From NCBI GenBank assembly GCA_018660965.1, contig JABJJH010000365.1, forward strand, positions 1 through 13,919: DNA of 13,919 nt, read 5' to 3'. Below the pieces are notes generated by a model, which made no database searches, had not been told where the DNA came from, and saw nothing but the letters and a program-made list of their open reading frames with translations. Made by a program: the position numbers and the translations under genes. Numbering within the stretch: position 1 is the stretch's first letter; every line of letters starts with the position of its first letter. Shown one piece after another: positions 7,149 to 13,369 of this stretch. Origin of the DNA: Rhodospirillaceae bacterium (GTDB lineage Bacteria > Pseudomonadota > Alphaproteobacteria > UBA8366 > GCA-2717185).

Positions 7149-7598
7149 GTGATTGAAGCAGGCAGCAAAGCGCCGGCGTTCACCATGACAAACCAGGACG
7201 GGGCGTCGGTGTCGTTGGACGATTTCAAGGGCAAGTACGTCTTGCTCTGGTGGTATCCAAAAGCCGATACCCCTGGGTGAACGGTTGAAGGCAACGGGTT
7301 CCGTGATCGAATCCAAGATTTCAACGACCGTAACGCCGTTATTCTAGGCATTAGCTGGGACCCGGTGGCGGACAACGCCGCGTTCCGTACGAAGTTCGAC
7401 TTTCCCTATGATCTGTTGAGCGACGAAGGCCGCTCGGCGTCCGTCGCCTATGGCGCGGCGGAAAACGAAGACGCGCCGCGGACCAGTCGTATTTCGGCCC
7501 TCGTCGGACCGGACGGCAATGTCGCCGTCGCGTATGACACGGTTGTCCCGGCGGAACATCCCGATCAGGTTCTGGCCGATCTCGATAGCTTGAAATAG
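7149..7598 (+). CDS. Selenocysteine-containing Bcp-type peroxiredoxin (TGA at 7278-7280 read as Sec)
   Basis: Reading the TGA at codon 44 as selenocysteine gives one uninterrupted 149-residue protein, the usual length of Bcp/PrxQ thiol peroxidases. These reduce hydroperoxides in the cytoplasm. The N-terminus IEAGSKAPAFTMTNQDGASV is the family's AhpC/TSA opening. Residues 36-53 read YPKADTPG-U-TVEGNGFRD, matching the Bcp active-site stretch YPK--TPGCT-----G-RD, so the TGA replaces precisely the peroxidatic Cys of the PxxxTxxC motif (Pro37, Thr41, Sec44). Further family matches are LGIS (67-69), FPYDLLSDE (85-93) and RISALVGPDG (from Arg114). The Bcp resolving Cys position is Asn49, and the protein has no cysteine at all. 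Both halves are in the same frame and both keep family conservation, which argues against a pseudogene. Selenocysteine insertion needs SelA-D functions encoded elsewhere. The alternative is a single C-to-A error or mutation in a TGC codon. Confidence 0.85.
7278..7314 (+). promoter_or_regulatory. Putative bacterial SECIS element with the Sec codon
   Basis: The TGA at 7278-7280 is followed, after a 15-base spacer, by a stem GGGTTC (7296-7301) pairing with GAATCC (7309-7314), six pairs including one G-U. The apical loop CGTGATC (7302-7308) has a G at its second position and begins 21 bases after the TGA. The general description of bacterial SECIS elements is a stem-loop inside the coding region just after UGA, with a G in the first two loop bases and a UGA-to-loop distance of roughly 16-37 bases. 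This hairpin fits. A small competing hairpin, GTTG/CAAC around an AAGG loop (7283-7295), lies in the spacer. Confidence 0.65.
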
Positions 7599-7631
7599 GG
7601 CGTTCGATTTAGCGTAAAGCTCGGTTAAACA

Positions 7632-7678
7632 GGGCCGCGGCGGACAGAGCGTTCGTCGCGGTTCTTGTTTCGCGGCCC
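7632..7678. terminator. Possible terminator hairpin between convergent genes
   Basis: GGGCCGCG (7632-7639) and CGCGGCCC (7671-7678) form an 8-bp perfect inverted repeat with a 31-base loop. It sits in the 84-base gap between the peroxiredoxin and LLM oxidoreductase 3' ends. On the minus strand the stem is followed by TGTTT; on the plus strand there is no T-tract. The long loop makes it a modest candidate. Confidence 0.4.
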
Positions 7679-7682
7679 CCAA

Positions 7683-8528
7683 TCAGGCGTCGCGGGTCAT
7701 TTCCCACAACAACTCGACCGAACGATGCCAGTCGTCGGCGTAGCGCTGGCGCGGCTGGAGCATCAAATGCTGGACGCCGATTTCGCGGAACTCGGCGATC
7801 TGGCGCTTCATGTCGTCCACGTCATCGCCCTTGGAATCGCCTAGCGGGTCCCAGTGCTGGCGCGCGGAAATCGTGAAGTCCTCTTCGGGCCGCGCCGCGC
7901 GCAGTTTGGCGATGCGATCGGTCAGATCATCGGTGTTGCTGCCCGAGGCGTGCCAGCCGTCGCCGAAGGTAATGGCGCGGTTCAACGCCGCGTCCGACAT
8001 GCCGCCGACCCAGATCGGGATGGGCCGGTTGGGGCGCGGGTTGGCGCGCATGTTGACCATTTGGCCCCCGGTGGCTGTGGCGTCGAAATTCACCGGGTCC
8101 TCGGTCCAGCAGGCGCGCATCATTTTAAGGGTCTCGTCGGTGCGCTTGCCGCGTTCGTTGAACGGCACGCCCAGAGCGTCGAACTCCTCGCGCAGCCACC
8201 CCGCCGCTGCGCCGATGATCAAGCGGCCGCCGCTCATCAGATCAAGCGAGGACAGCATCTTCGCCAACACCAGCGGACGGCGCATCGGCAGCACCAGCAC
8301 CGAGGTGCCCAGCCCGACCCGCTTGGTGACCGCCGCCGCCCAGGTCAGGGTGACGATGGGTTCGTGGATATAGGCGGTTGGCGGATACTTCGCATCCTTG
8401 GGCACGGCCAGATGGTCGCTCACCCAGATGTCGTCATAGCCCAGCTCTTCCGCATGAACGGCGGCCTTCGTGACGGCTTCCGGTCCCGACGCCTGCCCGA
8501 ATTGCGGCAAATGAATTCCATAACGCAT
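7683..8528 (-). CDS. LLM-class (luciferase-like) F420/FMN-dependent oxidoreductase
   Basis: A 281-residue member of the bacterial luciferase-like TIM-barrel family. It opens MRYGIHLPQFGQASGPEAVTKAA, followed by AEELGYDDIWVSDHLAVP, the standard first strand and helix of the family. Other matches are VGLGTSVLVLPMRRPLVLAKMLSSLD (about residues 72-97), SGGRLIIGAAAGWLREEFDALGVPFNERGKRTDE (about 100-132) and PIPIWVGGMSDAALNRA (about 170-186). The length and these motifs resemble the probable F420-dependent subfamily (TIGR03619-like), but FMN use cannot be excluded from sequence. The substrate is unknown. The ATG at 8528 is backed by AGGGAGGGGG a few bases upstream. The gene is monocistronic, convergent with the peroxiredoxin gene and divergent from the sugar-transferase-like gene. 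Confidence 0.9.
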   Translation of the reverse strand: MRYGIHLPQFGQASGPEAVTKAAVHAEELGYDDIWVSDHLAVPKDAKYPPTAYIHEPIVTLTWAAAVTKRVGLGTSVLVLPMRRPLVLAKMLSSLDLMSGGRLIIGAAAGWLREEFDALGVPFNERGKRTDETLKMMRACWTEDPVNFDATATGGQMVNMRANPRPNRPIPIWVGGMSDAALNRAITFGDGWHASGSNTDDLTDRIAKLRAARPEEDFTISARQHWDPLGDSKGDDVDDMKRQIAEFREIGVQHLMLQPRQRYADDWHRSVELLWEMTRDA

Positions 8529-8762
8529 AACGCCCCCTCCCTGGAAATGTTCAACTCCAGGTCAGTGTACGGTGAACCGGGCGCGCGGGGAAAGGCGGGC
8601 CATCATTCTGCAACCGAAATAATTTTAGATAATTTTGTCGCAAGTGATTGCGGTCACTGCAAGGCCCGCCATCGTTCATTAGTGTTCGGGTATGGCGGCA
8701 AGTGAGGCAAAGACATTTCAGCCGTGAATTCAAATTGAAGCAGGACGGGGAGTTTTATTTAA

Positions 8763-9140
8763 ATGCGTCAAACACCACAAAATGATCAACACGATAGTCG
8801 GGGCGGCAATTTTCAATCGACGCCAATGCGAATTCTCGACCTTTTGGCCGGGTCCGTCCTGTTAATCTTCTTCCTGCCCATCATGGTCCTGGTTTTGGCG
8901 ACGACGATGATCTGCAATGGCGGGGGCGCCTTCAGGAAGGTCTCCAAGACATTCGAGAATGGTCGAAGCGTCACGGTTCTGAATTACCAGTGCGAGAACT
9001 CCACACGGGCGATGACGCGTTACAACCGGTTTCTGATGAAGACGGGGCTGGTGGCGCTGCCGGAATTTATTAACGTCATGACCGGCGAATTGAGTCTCTT
9101 CAAACCAAATGTCGCGCGGCCGTCGATATTCTCATTCTAG
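8763..9140 (+). CDS. Short degenerate sugar-transferase-like protein (phosphoglycosyl transferase fold, probably inactive)
   Basis: A 125-residue protein resembling the monotopic phosphoglycosyl transferase (bacterial sugar transferase) domain, usually about 200 residues. MRILDLLAGSVLLIFFLPIM (residues 22-41) matches the re-entrant membrane helix 'KR-FD------L---P'. GGAFRKVSKTFENGRSVTVLNY (54-75) matches 'PV-F-Q-R-G--G--F---K(F)'. RYNRFLMKTGLVALPEFINV, then MTGELSLFKPNV (86-117), matches 'G-FLRKTSLDELPQ--NV--G-MSLVGPRP'. The Asp-Glu catalytic pair of DELPQ is Val-Ala here (VALPE), the VGPRP end is FKPNV, and about 25 residues between the second and third blocks are missing. It is therefore probably not an active transferase. 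The ATG at 8763 follows GGGGAG by 10 bases. Its 3' end overlaps the convergent PEP-CTERM gene by 9 bases. It may be a decayed or repurposed exopolysaccharide gene. Confidence 0.65.
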   Translation: MRQTPQNDQHDSRGGNFQSTPMRILDLLAGSVLLIFFLPIMVLVLATTMICNGGGAFRKVSKTFENGRSVTVLNYQCENSTRAMTRYNRFLMKTGLVALPEFINVMTGELSLFKPNVARPSIFSF

Positions 9141-9764
9141 CCGCCGTCGTCGCGCGACGCCCAACCCGGCGAGACCAAGGCCGAGCAACGCCAACGCGCC
9201 GGGTTCCGGGAGTTCATCCGCGAGGGACGAACGTTTCGTCAGCACACGAACATAATCTCCGGGCGTACTGGCCGTCCAATCGAGCGTCAGCCTTGATCCG
9301 CTGACCGATACGCTGTCGCCGGTTTCCAGACCGCGCAGGCCGGGGTTGAGGTAAGTGACCGCATTGTTGATCAAAAAGTCGGACGCATCGAGAAGCGCCG
9401 TCGAAGTGATGACGCCATAAATGTCCGCATCGAAATCGACAAACCCTTGAATGCGGGTGCTTCCGGCCGGATCATAGAAAATGTAATGACTCGCGACCAC
9501 GTCGCCCGCCTGGGGACTTGTTCCAACATTCACGCCAAGCGGCGCCGAGATCACAATATTCTGGTCTTCATCAAACCCGAATAGGTTGATACTTTGCTGG
9601 TTGTCGTCGCCAACGAATGCCGGGGGCGGGTTAAGTTTGATAAAAACCGAGCCGGAATTGCCGAAGCCGGTCACGTCGCCGCCAACAATCGTCGCCATTG
9701 ATTGTTGTGATGCGAAAAATACGGAAAAAATAAAAATAATGAATAGTTTCAAATTATTATGCAT
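9132..9764 (-). CDS. PEP-CTERM sorting-signal protein, secreted
   Basis: A 210-residue secreted protein. Residues 1-24 (MHNNLKLFIIFIFSVFFASQ...) form a signal peptide with a probable cut after SMA. The C-terminus carries the PEP-CTERM signal: Pro-Glu-Pro at 186-188, a hydrophobic stretch ALALLGLGLAGLGVA and then RRRR. This signal is processed by an exosortase (EpsH family) in bacteria that make exopolysaccharide. The middle (about 25-180) is rich in Gly, Ser, Asp and hydrophobics, with no cysteine and no enzymatic motif; LTLDWTASTPGDYVRVLT near 155-175 is of a kind seen in other PEP-CTERM proteins. The ATG at 9764 is chosen over the upstream in-frame start at 9857 because AAGGAAGGA lies 5 bases before it and the signal peptide begins there. 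No exosortase is in the window. Its promoter region is described separately. Confidence 0.88.
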   Translation of the reverse strand: MHNNLKLFIIFIFSVFFASQQSMATIVGGDVTGFGNSGSVFIKLNPPPAFVGDDNQQSINLFGFDEDQNIVISAPLGVNVGTSPQAGDVVASHYIFYDPAGSTRIQGFVDFDADIYGVITSTALLDASDFLINNAVTYLNPGLRGLETGDSVSVSGSRLTLDWTASTPGDYVRVLTKRSSLADELPEPGALALLGLGLAGLGVARRRRLE

Positions 9765-9845
9765 GGGTTCCTTCCTTGCAAGCCGGTTGAATATGGCGCC
9801 TAAGCCGGTTCGCATTATGTTTCCAAGGCTGATTTCAAAAAGGCA

Positions 9846-9862
9846 TGCACAATCCACGCCAA
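9846..9862 (-). promoter_or_regulatory. Candidate sigma-54 (-24/-12) promoter of the PEP-CTERM gene
   Basis: The minus strand reads TTGGCGTGGATTGTGCA. It has GG and GC dinucleotides separated by exactly 10 bases, as required for sigma-54, and matches TTGGC at -24 and TGCA at -12 of the consensus TTGGCACG-N4-TTGCA. Transcription would start near 9835, leaving a leader of about 70 bases before the ATG at 9764. Confidence 0.5.
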
Positions 9863-9922
9863 TTATTTTAGTACAATATATTCAATATGTTACGATTATC
9901 GAGTTCGGGGCCTTCGGGGGAT

Positions 9923-9941
9923 TCGTAAAAAATTCCGACAG
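9923..9941. promoter_or_regulatory. Candidate activator site, proximal
   Basis: TCGTAAAAAATTCCGACAG agrees with the distal site at 10026-10044 at 14 of 19 positions, including the core GTAAAAAATT and GACA. It lies about 60-80 bases upstream of the -24 element. Confidence 0.35.
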
Positions 9942-10025
9942 TTCTGATTTGTGAATTTTTGTAGGCGTCTTATAAATATCGTTTAATTGCAATGAGTTGT
10001 GAGTTTATGGGTGCTTTTTGAAAGA

Positions 10026-10044
10026 GTGTAAAAAATTTTGACAC
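10026..10044. promoter_or_regulatory. Candidate activator site, distal: 19-bp inverted repeat
   Basis: GTGTAAAAAATTTTGACAC is an inverted repeat in which eight of nine symmetric positions pair (GTGT-n-AAAA-n-TTTT-n-ACAC). It lies about 165-185 bases upstream of the -24 element, a normal distance for an NtrC-family enhancer site. Its centre is 103 bases, about ten helical turns, from that of the proximal site. Confidence 0.45.
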
Positions 10045-10130
10045 CTTACAATTTTATTAATTCGTCAGGCCGTTGGTCACCGTTGATCGACGTGCGGCGC
10101 ATGCAGCGGTTAGCCCCAACCCTTGATCCC

Positions 10131-11021
10131 CTACCCCTTCGAGCGGAGGCCGAGCGCCGCCAGCGCGCCGCCGCAGACCAGCAGGCTGCCGATGATCATC
10201 GCCGCGTTTGGCCACTCATCGAAAAGCGCGACGCCGAGCAGGGCCGCGAACACGATGCCGCTGTAGCGCACCGCGACCAGATCGACCGACAACGCCAGGC
10301 GGAAGCCGCGAATGTTGAAATACTGGCCGATGATGGCGACCGGCCCCATGGCCGCCAGCAGGGCGAGATCAACGATGGCGAGGTCCCGCCACACCAGCAG
10401 CGCCGGTCCCGCCAAAGCCAGCATGGCGACCGCGTTGATCACCATCAGGATGCGGACCGGGTCGTCGCGGCTTGAGGTGAATTTCAAGAGGATGGAATCC
10501 ACCCCCCACATGAAGGCGCTGATGAACGCCGCCACCGCCCCGGCGGAAAACCAGAACCCCGACGGTCCGAAGCGCGGTTCGGCCACGATCAAGGCGCCCG
10601 CGAGGCTGACCAGAACCGCCGCAACGCCGCGCCACCCGATGCGCTCGCCCAGGAACATCACCGCCAGCGCGACCCCGAATACGCCGCTTGTCGCGCCGAT
10701 GGCCTGGGCGTTGGCGAGCGGGATATGCAGCACCGCATACGCCCCCGTCGCGACGCTGACCGCGCCCAGCAGCGCGCGCACGACATGCAACCCGTCCATC
10801 CTGCGCAACGGCAGACGCACCCGCGCGGCGGCGCCGGGGGCCAGAATATAGAACGGCGCAATGGTCGCGAACCCGGCGGCATAGCGGATGAAGGCCACCT
10901 GAATCGCCGCCACGATAACGCCGTCATGGCTGGCGAGCTTCGGCAGGGCGAACATGAAGGCGAACAAAAACGACGCCAGCGTCACCCAGGCGTAAGCCGC
11001 GATCTTTCGGCGATCCGCCAT
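10131..11021 (-). CDS. DMT-superfamily permease (EamA type)
   Basis: A 296-residue inner-membrane protein with about ten hydrophobic segments arranged as two EamA repeats (roughly residues 10-140 and 150-290), the usual size and layout of drug/metabolite transporters. Typical features are the opening AYAWVTLASFLFAFMFALPKLAS, a stretch reading HIPLANAQAIGATSGVFGVA then LAVMFLGERIGWRGVAAVLV at the end of the first repeat, and a matching VALFDEWPNAAMIIGSLLV near the end of the second. Direction and substrate cannot be predicted. It starts 22 bases after the dioxygenase stop, so it is probably the last gene of the amidase-dioxygenase operon and could import or export its substrate or product. The ribosome binding site is weak, consistent with coupling. 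Confidence 0.88.
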   Translation of the reverse strand: MADRRKIAAYAWVTLASFLFAFMFALPKLASHDGVIVAAIQVAFIRYAAGFATIAPFYILAPGAAARVRLPLRRMDGLHVVRALLGAVSVATGAYAVLHIPLANAQAIGATSGVFGVALAVMFLGERIGWRGVAAVLVSLAGALIVAEPRFGPSGFWFSAGAVAAFISAFMWGVDSILLKFTSSRDDPVRILMVINAVAMLALAGPALLVWRDLAIVDLALLAAMGPVAIIGQYFNIRGFRLALSVDLVAVRYSGIVFAALLGVALFDEWPNAAMIIGSLLVCGGALAALGLRSKG

Positions 11022-11043
11022 GAAGAAAGCGCCCTGGCGCCGG

Positions 11044-11892
11044 TCAGCGCGGCGGGTCGCCGCTTATCGTCACGCGGTGCATGCGGCGGCGGTGGCCGTG
11101 GTAGTCGTTGACGGCGTTGTGTTGCGTGCAGCGGTTATCCCACACCGCCACCGCGTCCGGCGTCCAGCGCAGGCGGCAGGTGAATTCCGGCCTGATCAGA
11201 TGTTCGAACAGATAGCCCAGCAACGGCGCGCTTTCTTCGTCGGTCATGTCCTTGAAGCGGACCGTGTGGTTGCGGTTGACGTAGAGCGCCTTGCGGCCTG
11301 TTTCCGGATGGGTTCGCACGACCGGATGTTCCGCCACCAGCAATCCGGCGTCGTTGTACTGGTCCTTCATGCCGTCCAGATCGTTCATTCGTTCGTCGCG
11401 GCCGCCCGAGGCGCGCAGGGCGGAGTTGTTGATCCCGGTCAGGCCGTCCAGCGTCGCTTTCAATCCGTCGGACAAGGCGTCGTAGGCGAGATACGTGTTG
11501 GCGAACAAGGTGTCGCCGCCAAAAGTGGGAATTTCCAGCCCGTGCAGCACCGCGCCGCCTGCAGGTTCCTGCAAATAGGCCGTGTCGAAATGCCAGCCGG
11601 CGCCGAAATTTGTCTCGTCCGTTTCGGTTTTCAAGATCTCGACGACTTCCGGCGTCTCCGCCAGGCCTTTCATGAACGGGTAAATGTCGACGCCGCCGAA
11701 GCGCCGGGCGAAGCCGACCTGTTGTTGCGGCGTTATCGCCTGATCCCGGAACATCAGCAATTGATGGTCGAGAAAGGCTTGATGAATATCATCGAACACG
11801 GCGTTGGAGAGGTCGCCGGACAGGTCAACGCCCGCGACCTCCGCACCCATCGCGCCGGAAATCGGCGTTACGTCGATTGTTTGATAGGTCAT
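11044..11892 (-). CDS. TauD/TfdA-family Fe(II)/2-oxoglutarate dioxygenase
   Basis: A 282-residue enzyme of the usual TauD length. The iron ligands are His101 and Asp103 (GWHFDTAY) and His258 (VWDNRCTQHNAVNDY, residues 250-264). Arg269 and Arg273 (RRRMHR) occupy the positions of the 2-oxoglutarate-contacting arginines of TauD. The opening VTPISGAMGAEVAGVDLSGDL (8-28) and the WDNR-TQH-AVNDY block are close to taurine dioxygenase. TauD oxygenates taurine to release sulfite and aminoacetaldehyde; relatives attack aryloxyacetates, alkyl sulfates and other acids, so the substrate remains open. The ATG at 11892 is preceded by GGAG about 9 bases upstream. The gene lies 28 bases after an amidase gene and 22 bases before the permease gene, so a shared catabolic pathway is likely. 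Confidence 0.92.
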   Translation of the reverse strand: MTYQTIDVTPISGAMGAEVAGVDLSGDLSNAVFDDIHQAFLDHQLLMFRDQAITPQQQVGFARRFGGVDIYPFMKGLAETPEVVEILKTETDETNFGAGWHFDTAYLQEPAGGAVLHGLEIPTFGGDTLFANTYLAYDALSDGLKATLDGLTGINNSALRASGGRDERMNDLDGMKDQYNDAGLLVAEHPVVRTHPETGRKALYVNRNHTVRFKDMTDEESAPLLGYLFEHLIRPEFTCRLRWTPDAVAVWDNRCTQHNAVNDYHGHRRRMHRVTISGDPPR

Positions 11893-11920
11893 GGCTACAT
11901 TCTCCGTATCGCGGAAAAAA

Positions 11921-13315
11921 TCAGTTCAAAATCGGCGGTTGGCCAATGCGGTCAGTGGCGGTTCCCAGCGCGGATTCGATGGCGAGCGCCGCCGCGAGCG
12001 CGCGTTCGTCGGCGCCCAACGGCGCCATGATCATCAACCCCACCGGCATCTGCGCCGCGTCCAGCGCAACGGGTATGGTCACCGCGCAAAGTTGCAGCAA
12101 ATTGGCGATCATCGTGTTGTTGAGGATGGCCATGTTCTTGGTGCGGTACTCGTTGGAATCCGCGACCGATTGTATCGTCGGCGGCGTGATGGGCAGCGTC
12201 GGCCCAACGATCACGTCCACCGCAGCGATGCGGTCGGTGACGCTGCGCGACAGGTCAGCAAGCCGCGCCTTGCGGTTCAGGTAATCGATGGCGGGAATGC
12301 TTTCCATGGCTTCGAATCGGGCCGCGACGTTCGGGTCCAGTTCGGACTTGTGCGGTTCCATTTCGGAATTGATGAACGCCGCGAATTCCGACGCCGCCAA
12401 GCCGCCGCCGCGGAAAATATCGGCGGCTTCGTGTGTTTCCGGCAAGTCGATGCTGGAAATGCGGGCGCCCGCCGCCGCCAATTCGTCCAGCGCCGCCTTG
12501 ACGCCTTCGGCGATTCCCGGATCGCAGGAATCGAAAAACCAGTCGCAGACGCCAATTTGAAGGTCCCCCACTGCGATATCGCGCAGCGCCGTCAGAAATC
12601 CGAACCCGGAATTGTGTACGCGCGGATCGATGACGGCGAAGCCCAGCACGGCGTCGGCCACGCTGCGCGCCAGCAAGCCGGTGGTGTCCAGACTCGGGCT
12701 GAGCGGCACAACGCCGTCGACGGACCATCGACCGATGCTGGTTTTTACCCCGACCGTGCCCGTCGCGCTGGCCGGGATGCGAACCGAACCGGCGGTGTCG
12801 CTGCCCAGCGCCAACATCGCGGAGCCCTCCCACAAGCTGACGCCGGCGCCGGCGCTGGATCCGCCCGAAACGCGGTCCTGGTTCCAGGGATTGCGCGGCG
12901 AGCCCCAATGGGGGTTCGTGCCGATGCCGCCGAATGCGAATTCAACCGTGTGCGTCTTGCCGGTCACCGGCGCCAGGGATTGGCGTAACGCGCGGACGAC
13001 CGGGCCTTCGGCTTCCCATTTCGCCGAAAGCTGCGACGCCGCCCCGGCGAACGTCGGATAGCCGGAAACCCCGTATAAATCCTTGACCGAAACCGGCACG
13101 CCCTGCAACGGACCCAGGTCGATGCCCGCCTCGAACGCGGTGTCGGCGGCGATCGCCTCCAGACGAATGCGGTCCGGAATCCATGTTTTGTAGGCGCCAA
13201 GCCCGTGACGATCCTGGTTTATGATCGCTTCCTCGACAAGCGTCGCGCTTTTCACCACGCCGGAACGCAAATCGTTCGCCAACGCTTCGATTGGCCGGTA
13301 AATGTTATTCGCCAT
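11921..13315 (-). CDS. Amidase signature family hydrolase (complete)
   Basis: A 464-residue amidase of typical length. The Ser-cisSer-Lys triad is visible: Lys78 (GVPVSVKD), Ser153 (VSGGSSAGAG) and Ser177 (GSDTAGSVRIPAS). The spacings of 75 and 24 residues equal those between Lys142, Ser217 and Ser241 of mammalian fatty acid amide hydrolase, which supports an active enzyme. The segment NPWNQDRVSGGSSAGAGVSL is the signature. The family hydrolyses carboxamides to acid and amine or ammonia; the exact substrate is unknown. PVALDAAQMPVGLMIMAP near the C-terminus is the usual amidase ending. It is the middle gene of a minus-strand run: a second amidase lies upstream and TauD-like dioxygenase and permease genes lie downstream. 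The ATG at 13315 has AAAGG upstream at a longish spacing of about 11 bases. Confidence 0.93.
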   Translation of the reverse strand: MANNIYRPIEALANDLRSGVVKSATLVEEAIINQDRHGLGAYKTWIPDRIRLEAIAADTAFEAGIDLGPLQGVPVSVKDLYGVSGYPTFAGAASQLSAKWEAEGPVVRALRQSLAPVTGKTHTVEFAFGGIGTNPHWGSPRNPWNQDRVSGGSSAGAGVSLWEGSAMLALGSDTAGSVRIPASATGTVGVKTSIGRWSVDGVVPLSPSLDTTGLLARSVADAVLGFAVIDPRVHNSGFGFLTALRDIAVGDLQIGVCDWFFDSCDPGIAEGVKAALDELAAAGARISSIDLPETHEAADIFRGGGLAASEFAAFINSEMEPHKSELDPNVAARFEAMESIPAIDYLNRKARLADLSRSVTDRIAAVDVIVGPTLPITPPTIQSVADSNEYRTKNMAILNNTMIANLLQLCAVTIPVALDAAQMPVGLMIMAPLGADERALAAALAIESALGTATDRIGQPPILN

Positions 13316-13329
13316 GGATGTCCGACCTT

Positions 13330-13361
13330 TCCTGGGTAAGCCTGGTCCTGGGTAAGCCTGG
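13330..13361. repeat. Perfect 16-bp tandem duplication
   Basis: TCCTGGGTAAGCCTGG occurs twice back to back (13330-13345 and 13346-13361) in the 54-base gap between the two amidase genes. Identity of the copies suggests a recent duplication. Confidence 0.95.
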
Positions 13362-13369
13362 CGCGGCGT

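Larger units (their letters stand above)
9765..10130. other. AT-rich 366-base gap: control region of the PEP-CTERM gene
   Basis: No convincing gene is present. The gap runs from the PEP-CTERM start to the DMT permease stop. It contains a sigma-54-like promoter (9846-9862) and two related operator-like sites (9923-9941 and 10026-10044), listed separately. The rest of the 9860-10070 stretch is AT-rich and unremarkable. Confidence 0.6.

Noticed and set aside
7149..7598. Peroxiredoxin as a pseudogene or two separate genes split by a stop
   Set aside because: Both halves are in one frame, no frameshift is needed, family conservation continues across the TGA, the stop is precisely at the catalytic position, and no ribosome binding site supports a separate start at 7365.
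8596..8612. Possible sigma-54 promoter upstream of the sugar-transferase-like gene
   Set aside because: The GG-10-GC spacing occurs but most other consensus positions do not match, and no paired upstream sites are seen.
8594..8670. Inverted repeat GGCGGGCC / GGCCCGCC upstream of the sugar-transferase-like gene
   Set aside because: Arms of 8 bp separated by about 61 bases in GC-rich DNA are expected by chance and no T-tract or other signal accompanies them.
9765..9857. N-terminal extension of the PEP-CTERM protein to the start at 9857
   Set aside because: It would bury the signal peptide 31 residues in and overlaps the putative sigma-54 promoter; the ATG at 9764 has a strong ribosome binding site.
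11891..12988. 365-residue plus-strand frame opposite the amidase gene
   Set aside because: Shadow of GC-rich codon structure; Arg/Gln-rich composition and no recognisable domain, whereas the minus strand encodes a complete amidase with its triad.
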